Positions 44,798 to 55,826 of a stretch of 64,000 nt of DNA are shown in pieces. Under the pieces are notes generated by a model that had not been told where the DNA came from, searched no databases, and saw only the letters and a list, made by a program, of their open reading frames with translations. The stretch lies in assembly GCA_033807695.1 (NCBI GenBank), contig CM066306.1, positions 2,294,001-2,358,000 on the forward strand, in the 5' to 3' direction. Position 1 is the stretch's first letter, and every line of letters starts with the position of its first letter. The stretch is from Daedaleopsis sinensis (taxonomy: Eukaryota; Basidiomycota; Agaricomycetes; Polyporales; Polyporaceae). A program made the position numbers and the translations under genes.

Positions 44798-45806
44798 GGC
44801 AGGCGCAGGCGCGAGCAGTGTTGTCTTGCGATGGTCCGATGTCGACGGGCTCTTGTCAGCGTCCAAGCCTGTGAACGTCCGCGGTTGGAGCGAGGTAGGA
44901 TGTCATTCATGTCAGTGACACAGACATGGCGAGCAGAAAAGCAATACTGAAACGCACCAGGAGTGTACGGGTCGCTCGCAGAGAGGGCGGCATGTTTTAT
45001 AAAGCGACCACTCTCAGTGGTGGGATTAGACTATGTTAGAAAAGTACCGGACACTGAGGTAGGTGTACGCCGGCTCCAAGAAGGCTCCCACCCAACCACA
45101 GCTGTGAACTGCGCGGGGTGACTTCCACATACAACCCGGTGGTACGAGTGATCGAGCATACCCTGTTGGCGATGTACGTGTGAGAGCGCAGCGTAAAAGG
45201 GTGGGAAGCAGCCAGTGCCTACTTAGTTCCCCAGGGTGACGGCAGTGAGAAAATAGACTGCGCTAGCTATGTCCCCACGACAATCGTGAGGGATGCAAAA
45301 ATCAGCTCTCTCAACCTACGTTGCGCGACAGAATCTCCGAACATCTGGAGTGCGAAACTGACTCAATCGAAGTCGCTGCTAAGTGACCGAATACCCCGCA
45401 GATCAGCCAGAGGTCTCGTGAAACACGACGAACGAAATGCGAGACGCACCATTCGACAGCCCAACTCCTCGTGTTCACGGGAGAAGTGAAGTTCATGCAC
45501 TGCTTCAACCTGTTGCTCGAACGATTTATGGTCGGTCCGACCATCCGCGCCAGAGAGGCATCGAGTCGTCTATGCTGACTTGGCATCTATTAGATGTCCA
45601 TAAAGCGAAGGCACGACTATAGATGCTACATATTAAGGTATGTTGTCCATGGCAAGATCTAATATGGAATGTCGAAAGGTCGTCATCATCAGGAATCATA
45701 TGCTCTGGTTCGTCGGGGACTCGGAATGTGAGGTACCGGGAGAGCATCTACCAAGAGAGTGCGACGACACGCAGTCAGTCGCCCTCGGAAAATCAACGAC
45801 GTTGCT
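44798..45806. other. Intergenic region between the two b561 genes
   Basis: About 1 kb. The left part may hold an extra 5' exon of the shorter b561 gene (open segment reading SNPTTESGRFIKHAALSASD, minus strand, near 44955-45030). I looked for DOMON-type residues here and found none. The rest shows no supported frame. Confidence 0.45.
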
Positions 45807-47547
45807 TCAACGTCTATCCGTGTAACGGGTTTCGTCAGCGTAGCTGGTGCGCAAAGCGTACTCGTCAGGTTGCGCCTGCTTTGAAGCGGGACGCTCTTGC
45901 CGGAACTGCTTTGGCAAGAGAGCGAGACCAGCGAAGTAGAGAACAGGGACGAGCTAAATTGGAACGCCGTGAGTTATTCCCCGCGTACCAGGTAGAGGTA
46001 AATGATCCTGACGTACCACAACCCAGATATACCATACGATGTCGGCAGCCTTACTGATTGGCGGTCTACTGGTAGCTCTGACCCATTCCGTCTTGAAGCC
46101 GGTGCGCACCTGCATCAATGGTTAACACGCACGACAGAAGGAGAACGTCTGCTAAAGCTACCTGGTAGAACGAGAGGCCGATGACGAGCAGTCCCAGAAT
46201 AGCGTGCAGGTAGTTCTGGATAGGGCGTTTCCTCTTCACAGTCCAAGACGACGGCTTCACCCAATGGACGACCGCTCCGAGCGAGCACTGCGCGAGGTAC
46301 AGCACAAAAATAACGATGCCCCACTTCTTGTGATCGGACTTATACTCCGCGCCAGCTTGTTTCACTGAAACGATCCCGAGGATGAAACCAATGAAGATTA
46401 TAGGGCCGGCTACAAATGTACTTGTAAGCTAAGCTCGCCGACCTCAAAGAGCACTGTGAACGTACCAATCGCGAACTGGAACAGCCAATGTCCCTTGAAC
46501 CATCCGCTGGTAAAGGTGCGGGCGTAACGCGCGAGGATAGCACCGGCAGGGAGCAAGATCAGGAAGCCGACCGTGCATAGAATGGCATGCGCAACAATCA
46601 GCTTCTGGTACTGGAGCAACGGGAGGTCGACCTCGCCGCTCGACACCTGGTTCGGGTCTGTTGAGAAGGTTATTCTCGTCGGGCCTGAGTCGATATGTTG
46701 GACCAAGGTGGCAGACTTCGAGGAATCACCCGGGTTCGTCTCGCCGAACGCCCAAATGATGTCCTGTGTCGAGCCGGCCTCATACTGCGTGTCAGTCTGT
46801 ATCAAGGGTGTCGATGTCAGCGTCCAACATGTCGCTTGGCGGGCGCCAAATAACACCGGCTTTCAACACATACCGGGATGGTGAACGTCAGCTTTGGTTG
46901 TGAGCCGGTCAGGTCGCTTGCGGCGGCGTCTGCGGTGGCGATTCGGGGCGGGCTTGAGTCAAGCGTTGGCATGACTTCCCCCGGTGCTTTGCGCTGCGAG
47001 ATGGTGATACTGCCATCTTGGTTGGACCACATAATCACCATGGGGCTGTTGGCCATCTGTTGCCCAAAGCCCCTGATGCGTGGGGTGAGCGGCATGGCTA
47101 CCTCGCGGACACAGCACACTCACAAAGCCATCCAACCAAGGTCGCCCTTCCCCGTACTTTGCATAGTGTCTGTGAGGCGTGCGGGTGAGCTTGTGCGCCA
47201 CACTCTGAGAGGGCCTGTGCTGCCTACATTGTATGGTCGACCCATCCACGACAGCCGTGATAGTCATGTATGACAGGTTCACTGCGCCTGTCAACGCTGA
47301 CGTAGAGTTTGAAGCGTCCCTTGAACCAACGGTCCCCGTAGCAGTCGAGGCGGACGAAGAGCTGGTCCCAGTCGCGCCGTCGCCGTCTCCCCCGCCATAA
47401 CCCTGAAGCAAAGCATGGAGGAGATGCAGAACGTCAGTGAATCGAGTCCGGTTCGGGCCGCGTACACCAAGCTTAACTTACCCTACCACCTTTCGCGGCG
47501 ATTAGAGAAGAAAACCCGAGTATAGTGAGTGCTCGGCCCAGGCGCAT
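45807..47547 (-). CDS. DOMON (CDH-type cytochrome) plus cytochrome b561 membrane protein
   Basis: Exon 1 (47547-47482) encodes a signal peptide, MRLGRALTILGFSSLIAAKG. A Gly/Ser/Thr-rich linker is followed by a cellobiose-dehydrogenase-type DOMON cytochrome domain (LSYMTITAVVDGSTIQYTMQ, DLGWMALGFGQQMANSPMVI, IIWAFGETNPGD, LVQHIDSGP). Its Met (QQMANSP) and His (VQHID) fit the b-type heme ligands. The membrane b561 part follows: YQKLIVAHAILCTVGFLILL, FKGHWLFQFAI, HKKWGIVIFVLYLAQCSLG, NYLHAILGLLVIGLSFYQV and VWYIWVV, ending in a charged tail (YADETRYTDRR). Eight exons join in phase. Such proteins are thought to pass electrons across the plasma membrane to extracellular acceptors. It lies directly upstream of a paralogue lacking DOMON, on the same strand. 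Confidence 0.9.
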
Positions 47548-49858
47548 GATACAGACAGCGAGGAAGAGTGATGGCAATTCAACGAACCGTGTCGCCGTAC
47601 CCAGGAGTTATATACGGTCATGCTGCCTGGGAGCGGGGTGGTGCTGCGCTCGCGCCAGGCGTGGGATGCATCGGCGACTTCGGTGAGAGCAGCTATCCCT
47701 GGAATGGCGCTAATGCGCTTCCTGGTATTCCAAATGGGTTAAAATACGCGCCGCGTTAAGGAGTCGTGTTTGGGACGCGTACCAACAGATGCCTATTACG
47801 CAGTCCGCCGCACCAAAACCCTGCTTCGGCCCTCGGGGCTCAGCAGGCGCTGCGCAGCAGGTCCCCGCCTCGTAAGGGCCTTGCGGGTTCTATAGACAAT
47901 TCCAGTCTTCTCCGTATCGACCCACTTTTCATCCTTGTCCATGAATGTTGATCAAGGCAGTGCTCAGCGATGATCGCCATGACCTGTGTCCATTACACAT
48001 CGCTCAATTTTCTCTTCTTTGGGTCAGCTAGGCACTGCAAGAGAACATTTTGAGGGCGAACAATGGACTCGTGGTAGTCATGCAATCTACACACCGTGTA
48101 CGGTCATCGGCCTCTCCAAGGTTAAGCCAAGCATAGGAAGTCTGATAGTGGCATGCACTCTTCCCGGGCGCTGCAGCACAGGTTCGCGCAGGGCGCTGAC
48201 TTCTGTGAGATGCTGTTAGAATGGTACTGATCCTGCTGGGCAAAGAACGGATCAACTTGTAGATTTTTACATGACAACAGATACTTATTAGCCGAGATAG
48301 GTGGGTAATCGTAGAGAACCAAAGACAGGTTTCTTACCGAACAAGTCAAACCAATTGCAACGTCTCGTCGGTATGCAGCAGTCTACTTCTCGGTGACACC
48401 AGTGAACAAGCCTGCGAGCACATCAGAACCACAGGAGAGTACTAGTGTTTGAACTCACAGCGTTGACAGCATTTGCGACAAGGGTGATCGCAGACCGAGG
48501 TGAGAACAGTGTCAGATAAGACATTGGCTCGCAGCCACGGTCGGTCAGCAAGTACGATACGCAGTCGACTGATTACTCACCTGCAATACTCGCATAGGCC
48601 ACGATACGTATACTTTCGGGGCATGAGACACTCCGCAGTTTGCGGAGTTAGCGAAGAAGTGTACCTTCTAGACAGGATGTTCATACCAGGCTGTGTTGGC
48701 ATGCATTACGCGACAAGAGTTCATCAGGTACAACTTCTGCTCGACCATCCGGGGTAAGTAACGTAAGAAAACAACGGATAGCACTCCTACCTTTCCGTAC
48801 CATCCAAATGACTGAAGGTATGGTTTTATAAAGAGTGACACCTACTACAGGCCACAGCGACACCTCCCTTGAAGAGAGATTCAATACGGATATTTGATAA
48901 TCTGGCTATCCGTAGACATGTCATATTCCACTTGGCCAACGTTGAGGTCTGGAGTTTCCCTCGTACGACCACTGTAATAAGTACTGCCATTGGCTACTCG
49001 CAGAGAGTCGACGTCTGCGTAATGAACCACGCGGAAAGTTTTTGAGTAGGTAGTCTGAGGTCTCAATACTTTAGAGATTCAGAGCATCCATTCTCGAGTG
49101 CACACGTGGTATGTTGACTCAATGGATGGAAATAATGCATGTAGCTGCAGAAATCGTGAGATACATAGACAAGATGGCAAGATTGTCAATGGGCAATAGC
49201 AGTATTTTACTATCAGGATGGTGGATCGTTACTTACCGATGAGTACTTCGCCTCGTATAAATCTTGGCAGACCGTAGCGATTGTCAGTCGCGTGGCCTGG
49301 AATAGTCTCAGAGCCTCGAGTACAAACGTACATGCATGTTTCAGCTGCAGCCTCCTACGACGTCGACAAAGTTGCAGCTTGCATATTAATATTCAAGGCA
49401 CATTGCAACCGTCGGAGTGTAGTTGGAACAACCGATAGAACCTCAAAGGACGAGCGAGACTGGTCGAGAACTGTGAAATTTGATGTAGAGATCACCCAGA
49501 TCGTGCAGTCTTGGATACAGCTTGGATAGTCGAGGTAGCAACGATGTATGTTGCAACGAGAAGTGGATGTGGACGAGGTTGTTCCGGCATCCATCCGGCT
49601 ATCTCGACCGGCCGGGGATCACTTCGGCGGTGGGCGCCGGGTAGCGCCCGGGAAGGATGCCGAATTGAGCGAAGGCAGTGGCTCTCGACCGGAGGGCTGA
49701 GGACGCATCTTGTCTGTACGCGACGACGGGCTAAAGAGTTGTAACGTTGAGATCCCCGCCTGCCCTCTCTATTCACCTCTCTCCTCGCCCGCCAGGGCTC
49801 TTTCTCTCTGGGCTTGTGGAACACATTCTTACGACTTTCTTTTCTCTGGGCTGCCGGC
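47548..49858. other. Intergenic region, no supported gene
   Basis: About 2.3 kb between divergent genes (DOMON-b561 on minus, NIPA transporter on plus), so two promoters are expected. The middle, from about 48200 to 49500, is relatively AT-rich with short frames on both strands and no recognisable motif. A C/T-rich leader begins near 49750, just before the transporter start. Confidence 0.55.
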
Positions 49859-52570
49859 ATGTCTTCTACCACCACGACCGCTCCTTCCGCATCCTCGTCT
49901 GTGGCTAATGCTACACTCACTGTTCCTGGCAACCTCAAGGCATTTACACCCCTCCTGAGCTTCATGCACCACTCTTACATGCCTCTCGTAGATTGTGGGC
50001 ATCATTCTTGCCATCTCCAGTGGAGTCCTCATCGGCTCCAGCTTTGTCTTCAAGAAGAAGGGGTTGCTGCGCTCTCAGCAAGGATTGGTTGCGGGCGAAG
50101 GTGTTGCATATCTCAAATCGGTACGTCATCCTTATCTTACTAGGCATCTGCGTATCTCAAGATGTTACAGCCATTATGGTGGACCGGAATGATCAGTGAG
50201 TTCTCCGTTGCAGACGAATTGGATTGCGCTCATAGCGGGGCAGTGATGATTCTGGGAGAGCTTTGCAACTTTGCTGGTGCGTGTTTGTTCTGAGTCGCAT
50301 CCTTCTAAATCTCACATCCTTGTCACAGCGTATGCATTCGTTGAGGCGATCATCGTTGTATGTTCATGGACAATACCCCAGTGCCGCCAACTCTTAACTC
50401 TACCATTTCGCAGACACCGATGGGCGCTCTCTCCGTGGTGATATGTGCTGTACTATCCTCGTTATTCCTCAACGAGAAGCTTAGCTTCTTTGGCTGGCTC
50501 GGATGCGGTCTTTGCGTCGTATGTATCTTTACTGATCCCCTCTCCCTCGCTCTAACCTCCCTGGTGTTGTCAGCTCGGCTCCGTCATCATAGCGCTCAAT
50601 GGTACAGCTTCCTAATTCTTGTGTTGATTTCAATGATTTGTCTCTGAAACTCTGGGAAATATATATCTAGGTCCTCAAGAGGAGTCCATTGGTCAGATCA
50701 CCGAGTTTCAGAAGCTTTTCTTGGCGCCCGGATTCTTGGTGTATGGCTCTGTCCTCATCGCCGCCTCCCTGGTGATCATCTTCTGGTTTGCGCCGAGGTC
50801 AGTGGTAGTCGCAGAAGAAATCTCCACGCGGGCGTGCTGACTATCACCGCAGGTACGGGAAGAAGAGTATGCTATGGTACATCATGGTGTGCAGCATGAT
50901 TGGGGGTATCAGTGTCAGTGTCACGACCGGCTTGGGATCTGCGATTGTGACAACAGCAATGGGTGACAGCCAGGTGCGTTTCTCACCCCTGTCAGTGTCT
51001 GCTGCGAGTGTCACCCATACTCACCCATGCATTCAGTTCAAACACTGGTTTATATACTTTCTAATAGTATTTATTGCTGTCACACTAAGTGAGTGTTCGC
51101 CTATTCGTGTGGTATGACGTACTGAGCGTATTCCGAAAGTCACGGAGGTGTACTATCTCAATGTGGCGCTGGCGCTTTTTAATACTGGTTAGTGATCTAC
51201 CTCATACGTAGGAAATGATGACTGACATCAGGCTCGTGTGCAGCAATGGGTATGTTCCTTCGATACCCGGCTGCTATAAGCTTGACTGACATGACCTGAA
51301 GTCACCCCGACATACTATGTGATCTGTGAGTTAGCCTCCTGATCTCTCATGTCACATGCTGAATGTACGGATTGATACGACAGTCACTTTCTTCTCGATG
51401 GTCACAACCATCGTATTGTTTCAAGGACTGGCCGCGAAACCTGTTCAAATTATCACACTTGTCATGGGCTTCCTCGTGATCTGCGTTGGGATCACGATTC
51501 TCCAATTGTCCAAGATCGACCCTACACAGATTAAACAGCTCGACCGCCGGTCAACCCTCCTTTTGCAGGCGGCACGAAACAACACAGAAGGTGTGGATGA
51601 GAAGAATCTCACCGCGCTTGAAGACCCGGGCATGGATGCACTTCGCGGAAGCTTCGGCACCATGGGCAGTATCATTCGAGCGCGTAGCGCACGGCGCATG
51701 AGCATGTCGAGTCGGGTCTCGTCCATTCGATCGCGATATAACTCGCAACCTGTCCCACCACTCCCGAACGACCCCCTCCCCGGTGTCAAGCGGCATCAAC
51801 TGTACGATAAGCCGATGCCAGCAACTCCGCACTCATACATGGACGATCCATCGGAACGGATGTCTATGGCCAGCCAACCTGGACTCGGTTCCCCGTTCGC
51901 CCAACGGAAGCAGACGATCAAGTTCGGTGACCAAGACGTCGTTCATTCATACCATGTCCCTGGGACGGGCAACGACTCAGCAACGCACGAACACAGAAGC
52001 GCGCTGCACGGCGGCGGGAGTCTCCTCTACGACTCGGTCAGTAGCGGTGGCTGGTCATCTAAAGCCGTAGTCGGGACTAATGGCGAGGAGCAGACGCCGA
52101 CGTCCAGCAGGGCGAACCCCAATCTCCGAATAGCCGAATCCCAAGAGGATGTCTCCGACCCCACCATCCCACTCACTGCGCCCCCCGTACTTAGCAGCGG
52201 AATCGGCTCGTTCCCTCCCCATCCCCCGCTCTCATCGAACGTCTTTGACGGCATGCCGTCTACCACCACACTATCCTCCTTCCCTTCCGCAGGCACTTCA
52301 TCCTCCAGCTCCCCTGGCGCCCGTAATGGCCCGTCGACGCCCACATCTCCCTCTGCCCGCCTACGACACCTCCAGCTGTTTGGGCGGTCCCCGAGTGGAC
52401 GACCGTACCCACGCGGCGACCGCGATGACGACCGCGAGGAGAGCCTCAGTCTCTTCAACAATCGGCCTTCGACCGAAGACGTCGAGACTGGGAGCGAGTC
52501 CGAAATGCCGGGAGGTGGGATTAGGCTGGTCCCTAGCTCGAATGCACGGCATCGATCGGACGTGTTGTGA
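49859..52570 (+). CDS. NIPA-type magnesium transporter with long cytosolic tail
   Basis: About a dozen exons. Conserved segments run IVGIILAISSGVLIGSSFVF and KKKGLLRSQ (first helix), PLWWTGMIMMILGELCNF, AYAFVEAIIVTPMGALSVVI, LNEKLSFFGWLGC, LGSVIIALNGPQEESIGQ, YIMVCSMIGGISVSVTTGLG, EVYYLNVALALFN, VTPTYYVIFTFFSMVTTIVL and GFLVICVGITILQLSK. This is the Mg transporter NIPA family (DMT-like fold, about nine helices). The tail of over 300 residues is Ser/Pro-rich (MGSIIRARSARRMSMSSR, PSTEDVETGSESEMPGG) and likely phosphorylated. Several exons are tiny (25, 33 and 29 nt at 50171-50195, 50244-50276 and 50329-50357). Intron 1 (49940-49991) has a GC donor (AAG, then GCATTT) that restores NLKIVGIILA. 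Transport activity is inferred from family. Confidence 0.92.
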
Positions 52571-54243
52571 CCTCGCCTGTGTAGTTGTGCCCCTCTTTTT
52601 CCTCCTCCGCTCTGACATGTGTTACAGTATGTACCCCGATGGATATTTGTGGGATAGAAGCAGACGGACAGATACTGGACATTTTTCGTCTCGCTTTTCT
52701 CAATTCTTTGCGCCGCGCTGATCTCGTGCAGTGCATTGCTCGTCCTCGCGGTGCGGTCCCCTTCTCGGGGTTTGTGTGTCCGCGGGGGAGACGGACATGT
52801 CGTAACCCAAGGTGCGTGCATGTGAAACCCGCAGGTCGGCGGATGTGTCGTGCGACATACCCCAGGGCGTGCTATTCCCGCCGCAGCCACTGGTTAGGCA
52901 GTCCATCGGCGAAAACGAGACGGTGATCCACACCGAGATCCACCACTCCCCGGCCGCGATGCATGCGCACGCGCGCGTGTATGCCAGCGTCGGGCGACCA
53001 CCTGGCGCACCCCCCTTCTTCGACTTCCCTGCCCCTCGTCGCCGTTGCGACCGCGACGGTGCTAGTGCACGGGCGCGCGGGCACTCCCCGCGCGCGCCGC
53101 AGACGTTTGCACGCTGCGCCCCCATGCATCCTGCAGCCACAATTTGGTTCCGCGAGAGTGTGGGAGCGTCCGAGCGCGGGCACACATGGGGACGCATCGG
53201 ACTCCCCCGGTGGGATGTGTGTGCACGGATTGTTCTGATCTCGCGGTCCGATTCGATCGCATGGCCTGTGCGTGCGGCATCGGGCTGCGAGTGTGTGTAC
53301 GCAAGAACGAGCTGGGCTGGGGCGCGTCCGCCGTTGGTCGTTTCAAGCAATGCATGGTACAGTCGAATCTGACTCGGCGCAGATCTCCCCGCCCGCGCAA
53401 CCCCAGTGGCGTCGCCAAGCCCCCGAGTCCGAGTCGCCGACGCTCAGGGCATGAGAGACCGTCGACGTCGACGCGCTGGCTCGTGCCGCTCTCAGCTCTG
53501 CCACGGCCCACCCCTCGTTCTGTTACGTCGTTGTAATTCGGAGGCAATCCGATGCGCAGGAAGCACGATTGATTCAGAGAGAAGCGCACTTTGGCGACCT
53601 TCGCGTCTCGGAGGGCCTCGGACTAGACGAATTCGAATACGATGTTAATACAGTGTCGGCTGCACTAGGCTACTGAGCATGTGCTGCCGGTGCATGACGC
53701 GTGCCGGGGTTCGCAGAACGAGTGAGAAGACGTGTCCGTCCAGGACTACGGTGCGGTTTAATAAAACACAACTCCAGTATGCCATTGCACCATGCTGGAA
53801 TAGGGACACGCCGATCCAGTAAGTAGAGTGCCGTGCACGTACGCGGATGGGAACGTATGGTAATCCGGTCGGCCCTGGCAGTGATGGAGCATCAGTAAAG
53901 TGTCTCGAGTATCGTAGGGGTTTGCCTGGCTGCAGGGTCAGTGGCTACGCTAACGTAAAGCTATAACACAACAGCACGAGATGACAACACAACGGAGAGT
54001 ATACCACATAACATAACGGCGAGATGGCGCGCGCGGAGAGCAAGAATGTACGCTGATTGGACATGGGAGAGGCCGAGGACGACAGGGGGCGGCGTTAGTA
54101 TGGCTGTCGAACGGAGATGGAAAGGCGATAAAGTGAGCATCAGATGTGGGAAGGGGAGCCGATAGTCCGGTAAGGCTCGGACCCAAGGAGGTTACGAGAG
54201 GAGGAAGGTGGTGGGGTGCAGGAGCAAGGAAGCAGACGTCGGA
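52571..54243. other. Intergenic region, no supported gene
   Basis: About 1.7 kb between the 3' ends of converging genes. The part at 52740-53600 is GC-rich and nearly stop-free in several frames on both strands, which produces overlapping ORFs of 100-216 codons with no recognisable motif; I treat them as composition artefacts. The part at 53650-54240 is mixed sequence without a frame. Confidence 0.55.
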
Positions 54244-55826
54244 CTACAACGACAGCGGCAGGGATGGACGTCGGAACGTCTCGTCGGGAAGGTCATACAC
54301 CCGAGGCCGGATGCCGCGCCGCGAGGCGGCGGGGTAGACGCACTTGAGCTTGCGCTTCGCGCATTGACTGTGTGAGGAGTAGTATTTCGTTAGCGTCGGG
54401 TACACGTCGTGGTGCAGCGGGTGCAGTAGCAAAATTTCATTTTTGACTCACTTGCAGGTACGATCCGGGGAGCTCGCAGGCGGGCTCTGGCAGGCAATCT
54501 TGCGCTTGCGGCAGAAAAAGCACGCGAGCGTAAGCGGCTTCTTCGGGCTGTCCTCAATCAAGGAGGACGGTCGCGTCACCGGGGGCGGGGCCGGAATACT
54601 CGGAATCGACAAGACGCGATGAGACGCCAGCGCCGACTGTGCGTCGTCCATGCTGGTGTGAAGCGTGTGGAGGTCGGTGACTAGTTGCGGACGAGGTGCG
54701 TGTATGACCGGGTGCGCATGATGCATCAGTGACGGAGACACGGGGTTCGACCCATAAGTGGACACCTCACCAGGAGGGTCGACGCGGGGATACGAGTAGG
54801 GGCACGAAGGTGGCTGGTAGAAGCGGATCGACGGCTGCGTTTGCCCGCTGGTTACTGTGTATTGCGTGTTCGGATGGGCATGCAGATAGCGATCATAGTT
54901 GCCTTGCACTTCGTAGCCACAGCCTGTGGAAGACAAAGGTTAGTCATCGGCGATGGTTAGTGCGTAGCACTCGGGTCGTACCTCCACTGGGAAGTTGATC
55001 ATTATACATCGACTCGTCGATTGGAGAGTCGGCGTATGCATCGTCGTAATAGGGAGAGTGAGTATAGGGGGAGTTGCCGGCGAAGGCGGGATGGCCGATG
55101 GTTGCGTATGAGCGATGTAGCGAGAGATTAGACGATATCAACGGGGAGTTCTACGATGAGAGTAAGTTCAGATTATCTTGGCGCCATTCCTGCCTTAGAC
55201 TCACCGTGTTGCACATAAGGTTGGAGTGGTGGAGCGTGGGCTTAGAGTAGGTCGGTGAGTACGCCACCCTTTCGCCATATCCCGTGTAGTTGGCACCGTG
55301 CTCTGGATACTGCGCGCGCGACAAAGAGTACTGCATGCGAATATCGTTCGTCGGTGGTTTGAGGTGTACGAGAGCTATACCGCGAGCACTCTGCCTCGTC
55401 GAAGGCGCAGGAAGCTCCCCGAGGGAGCCGTTAGACGAGACATGCGCGGACGTAACCAGATAGGCAGTGGCTGGACTGGTTACTTGGCTGCAGCCGGTGT
55501 CCGAAGCATCTACCTATGTCCACCGTCACGTCGATGCTGCAGCGGAGAAGGAGGTCACTCACTGGGTAGGGGGTGCGGATACTGGCGGGTGCTCCAACGT
55601 AATCGGCATCTCCGGACTGTGCCAATCGAGGGGAAGCTGCAGCTTGCGCAGGAACATACTCGGAGTCCGAGTACGCGTCTCGGGGGACATAGTAATCTCG
55701 GAGCGGTGCATATTCTGCAACAAGTGGCTGGCAAGAAGCAGGCACGTCGACGGGAGTGTGCAGATAGTCCGAGTCGGATTCAAAGTCGGTGGCAGCAGCG
55801 CCGTGGCAAAGTGGCGGCGGCGACAT
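54244..55826 (-). CDS. Regulator with C-terminal Zn2Cys6 cluster, unknown target
   Basis: The start is the ATG encoding MSPPPLCHGAAATDFESDSD (55826). Later exons give TAYLVTSAHVSSNGSLGELP, GIALVHLKPPTNDIRMQYSL, a Tyr/Pro/Ser-rich centre and, near the C-terminus, LACFFCRKRKIACQSPPASS continuing PDRTCNQCAKRKLKCVYP. The cysteines follow C-x2-C-x6-C-x11-C-x2-C-x6-C, a perfect Zn2Cys6 binuclear cluster; an intron (GTGAGT to CACACAG) splits it between the fourth and fifth Cys. Most C6 regulators carry the cluster at the N-terminus, so the C-terminal position is a distinct architecture. The joint between exon 1 (ending near TPYP) and the LVTSAHV exon is unresolved: candidate donors leave too short an intron or a wrong phase. 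DNA-binding transcription regulation is inferred. Confidence 0.8.

Noticed and set aside
52700..53350. 216-codon minus-strand frame
   Set aside because: It lies in a GC-rich block open in several frames, downstream of the NIPA gene, with no motif.
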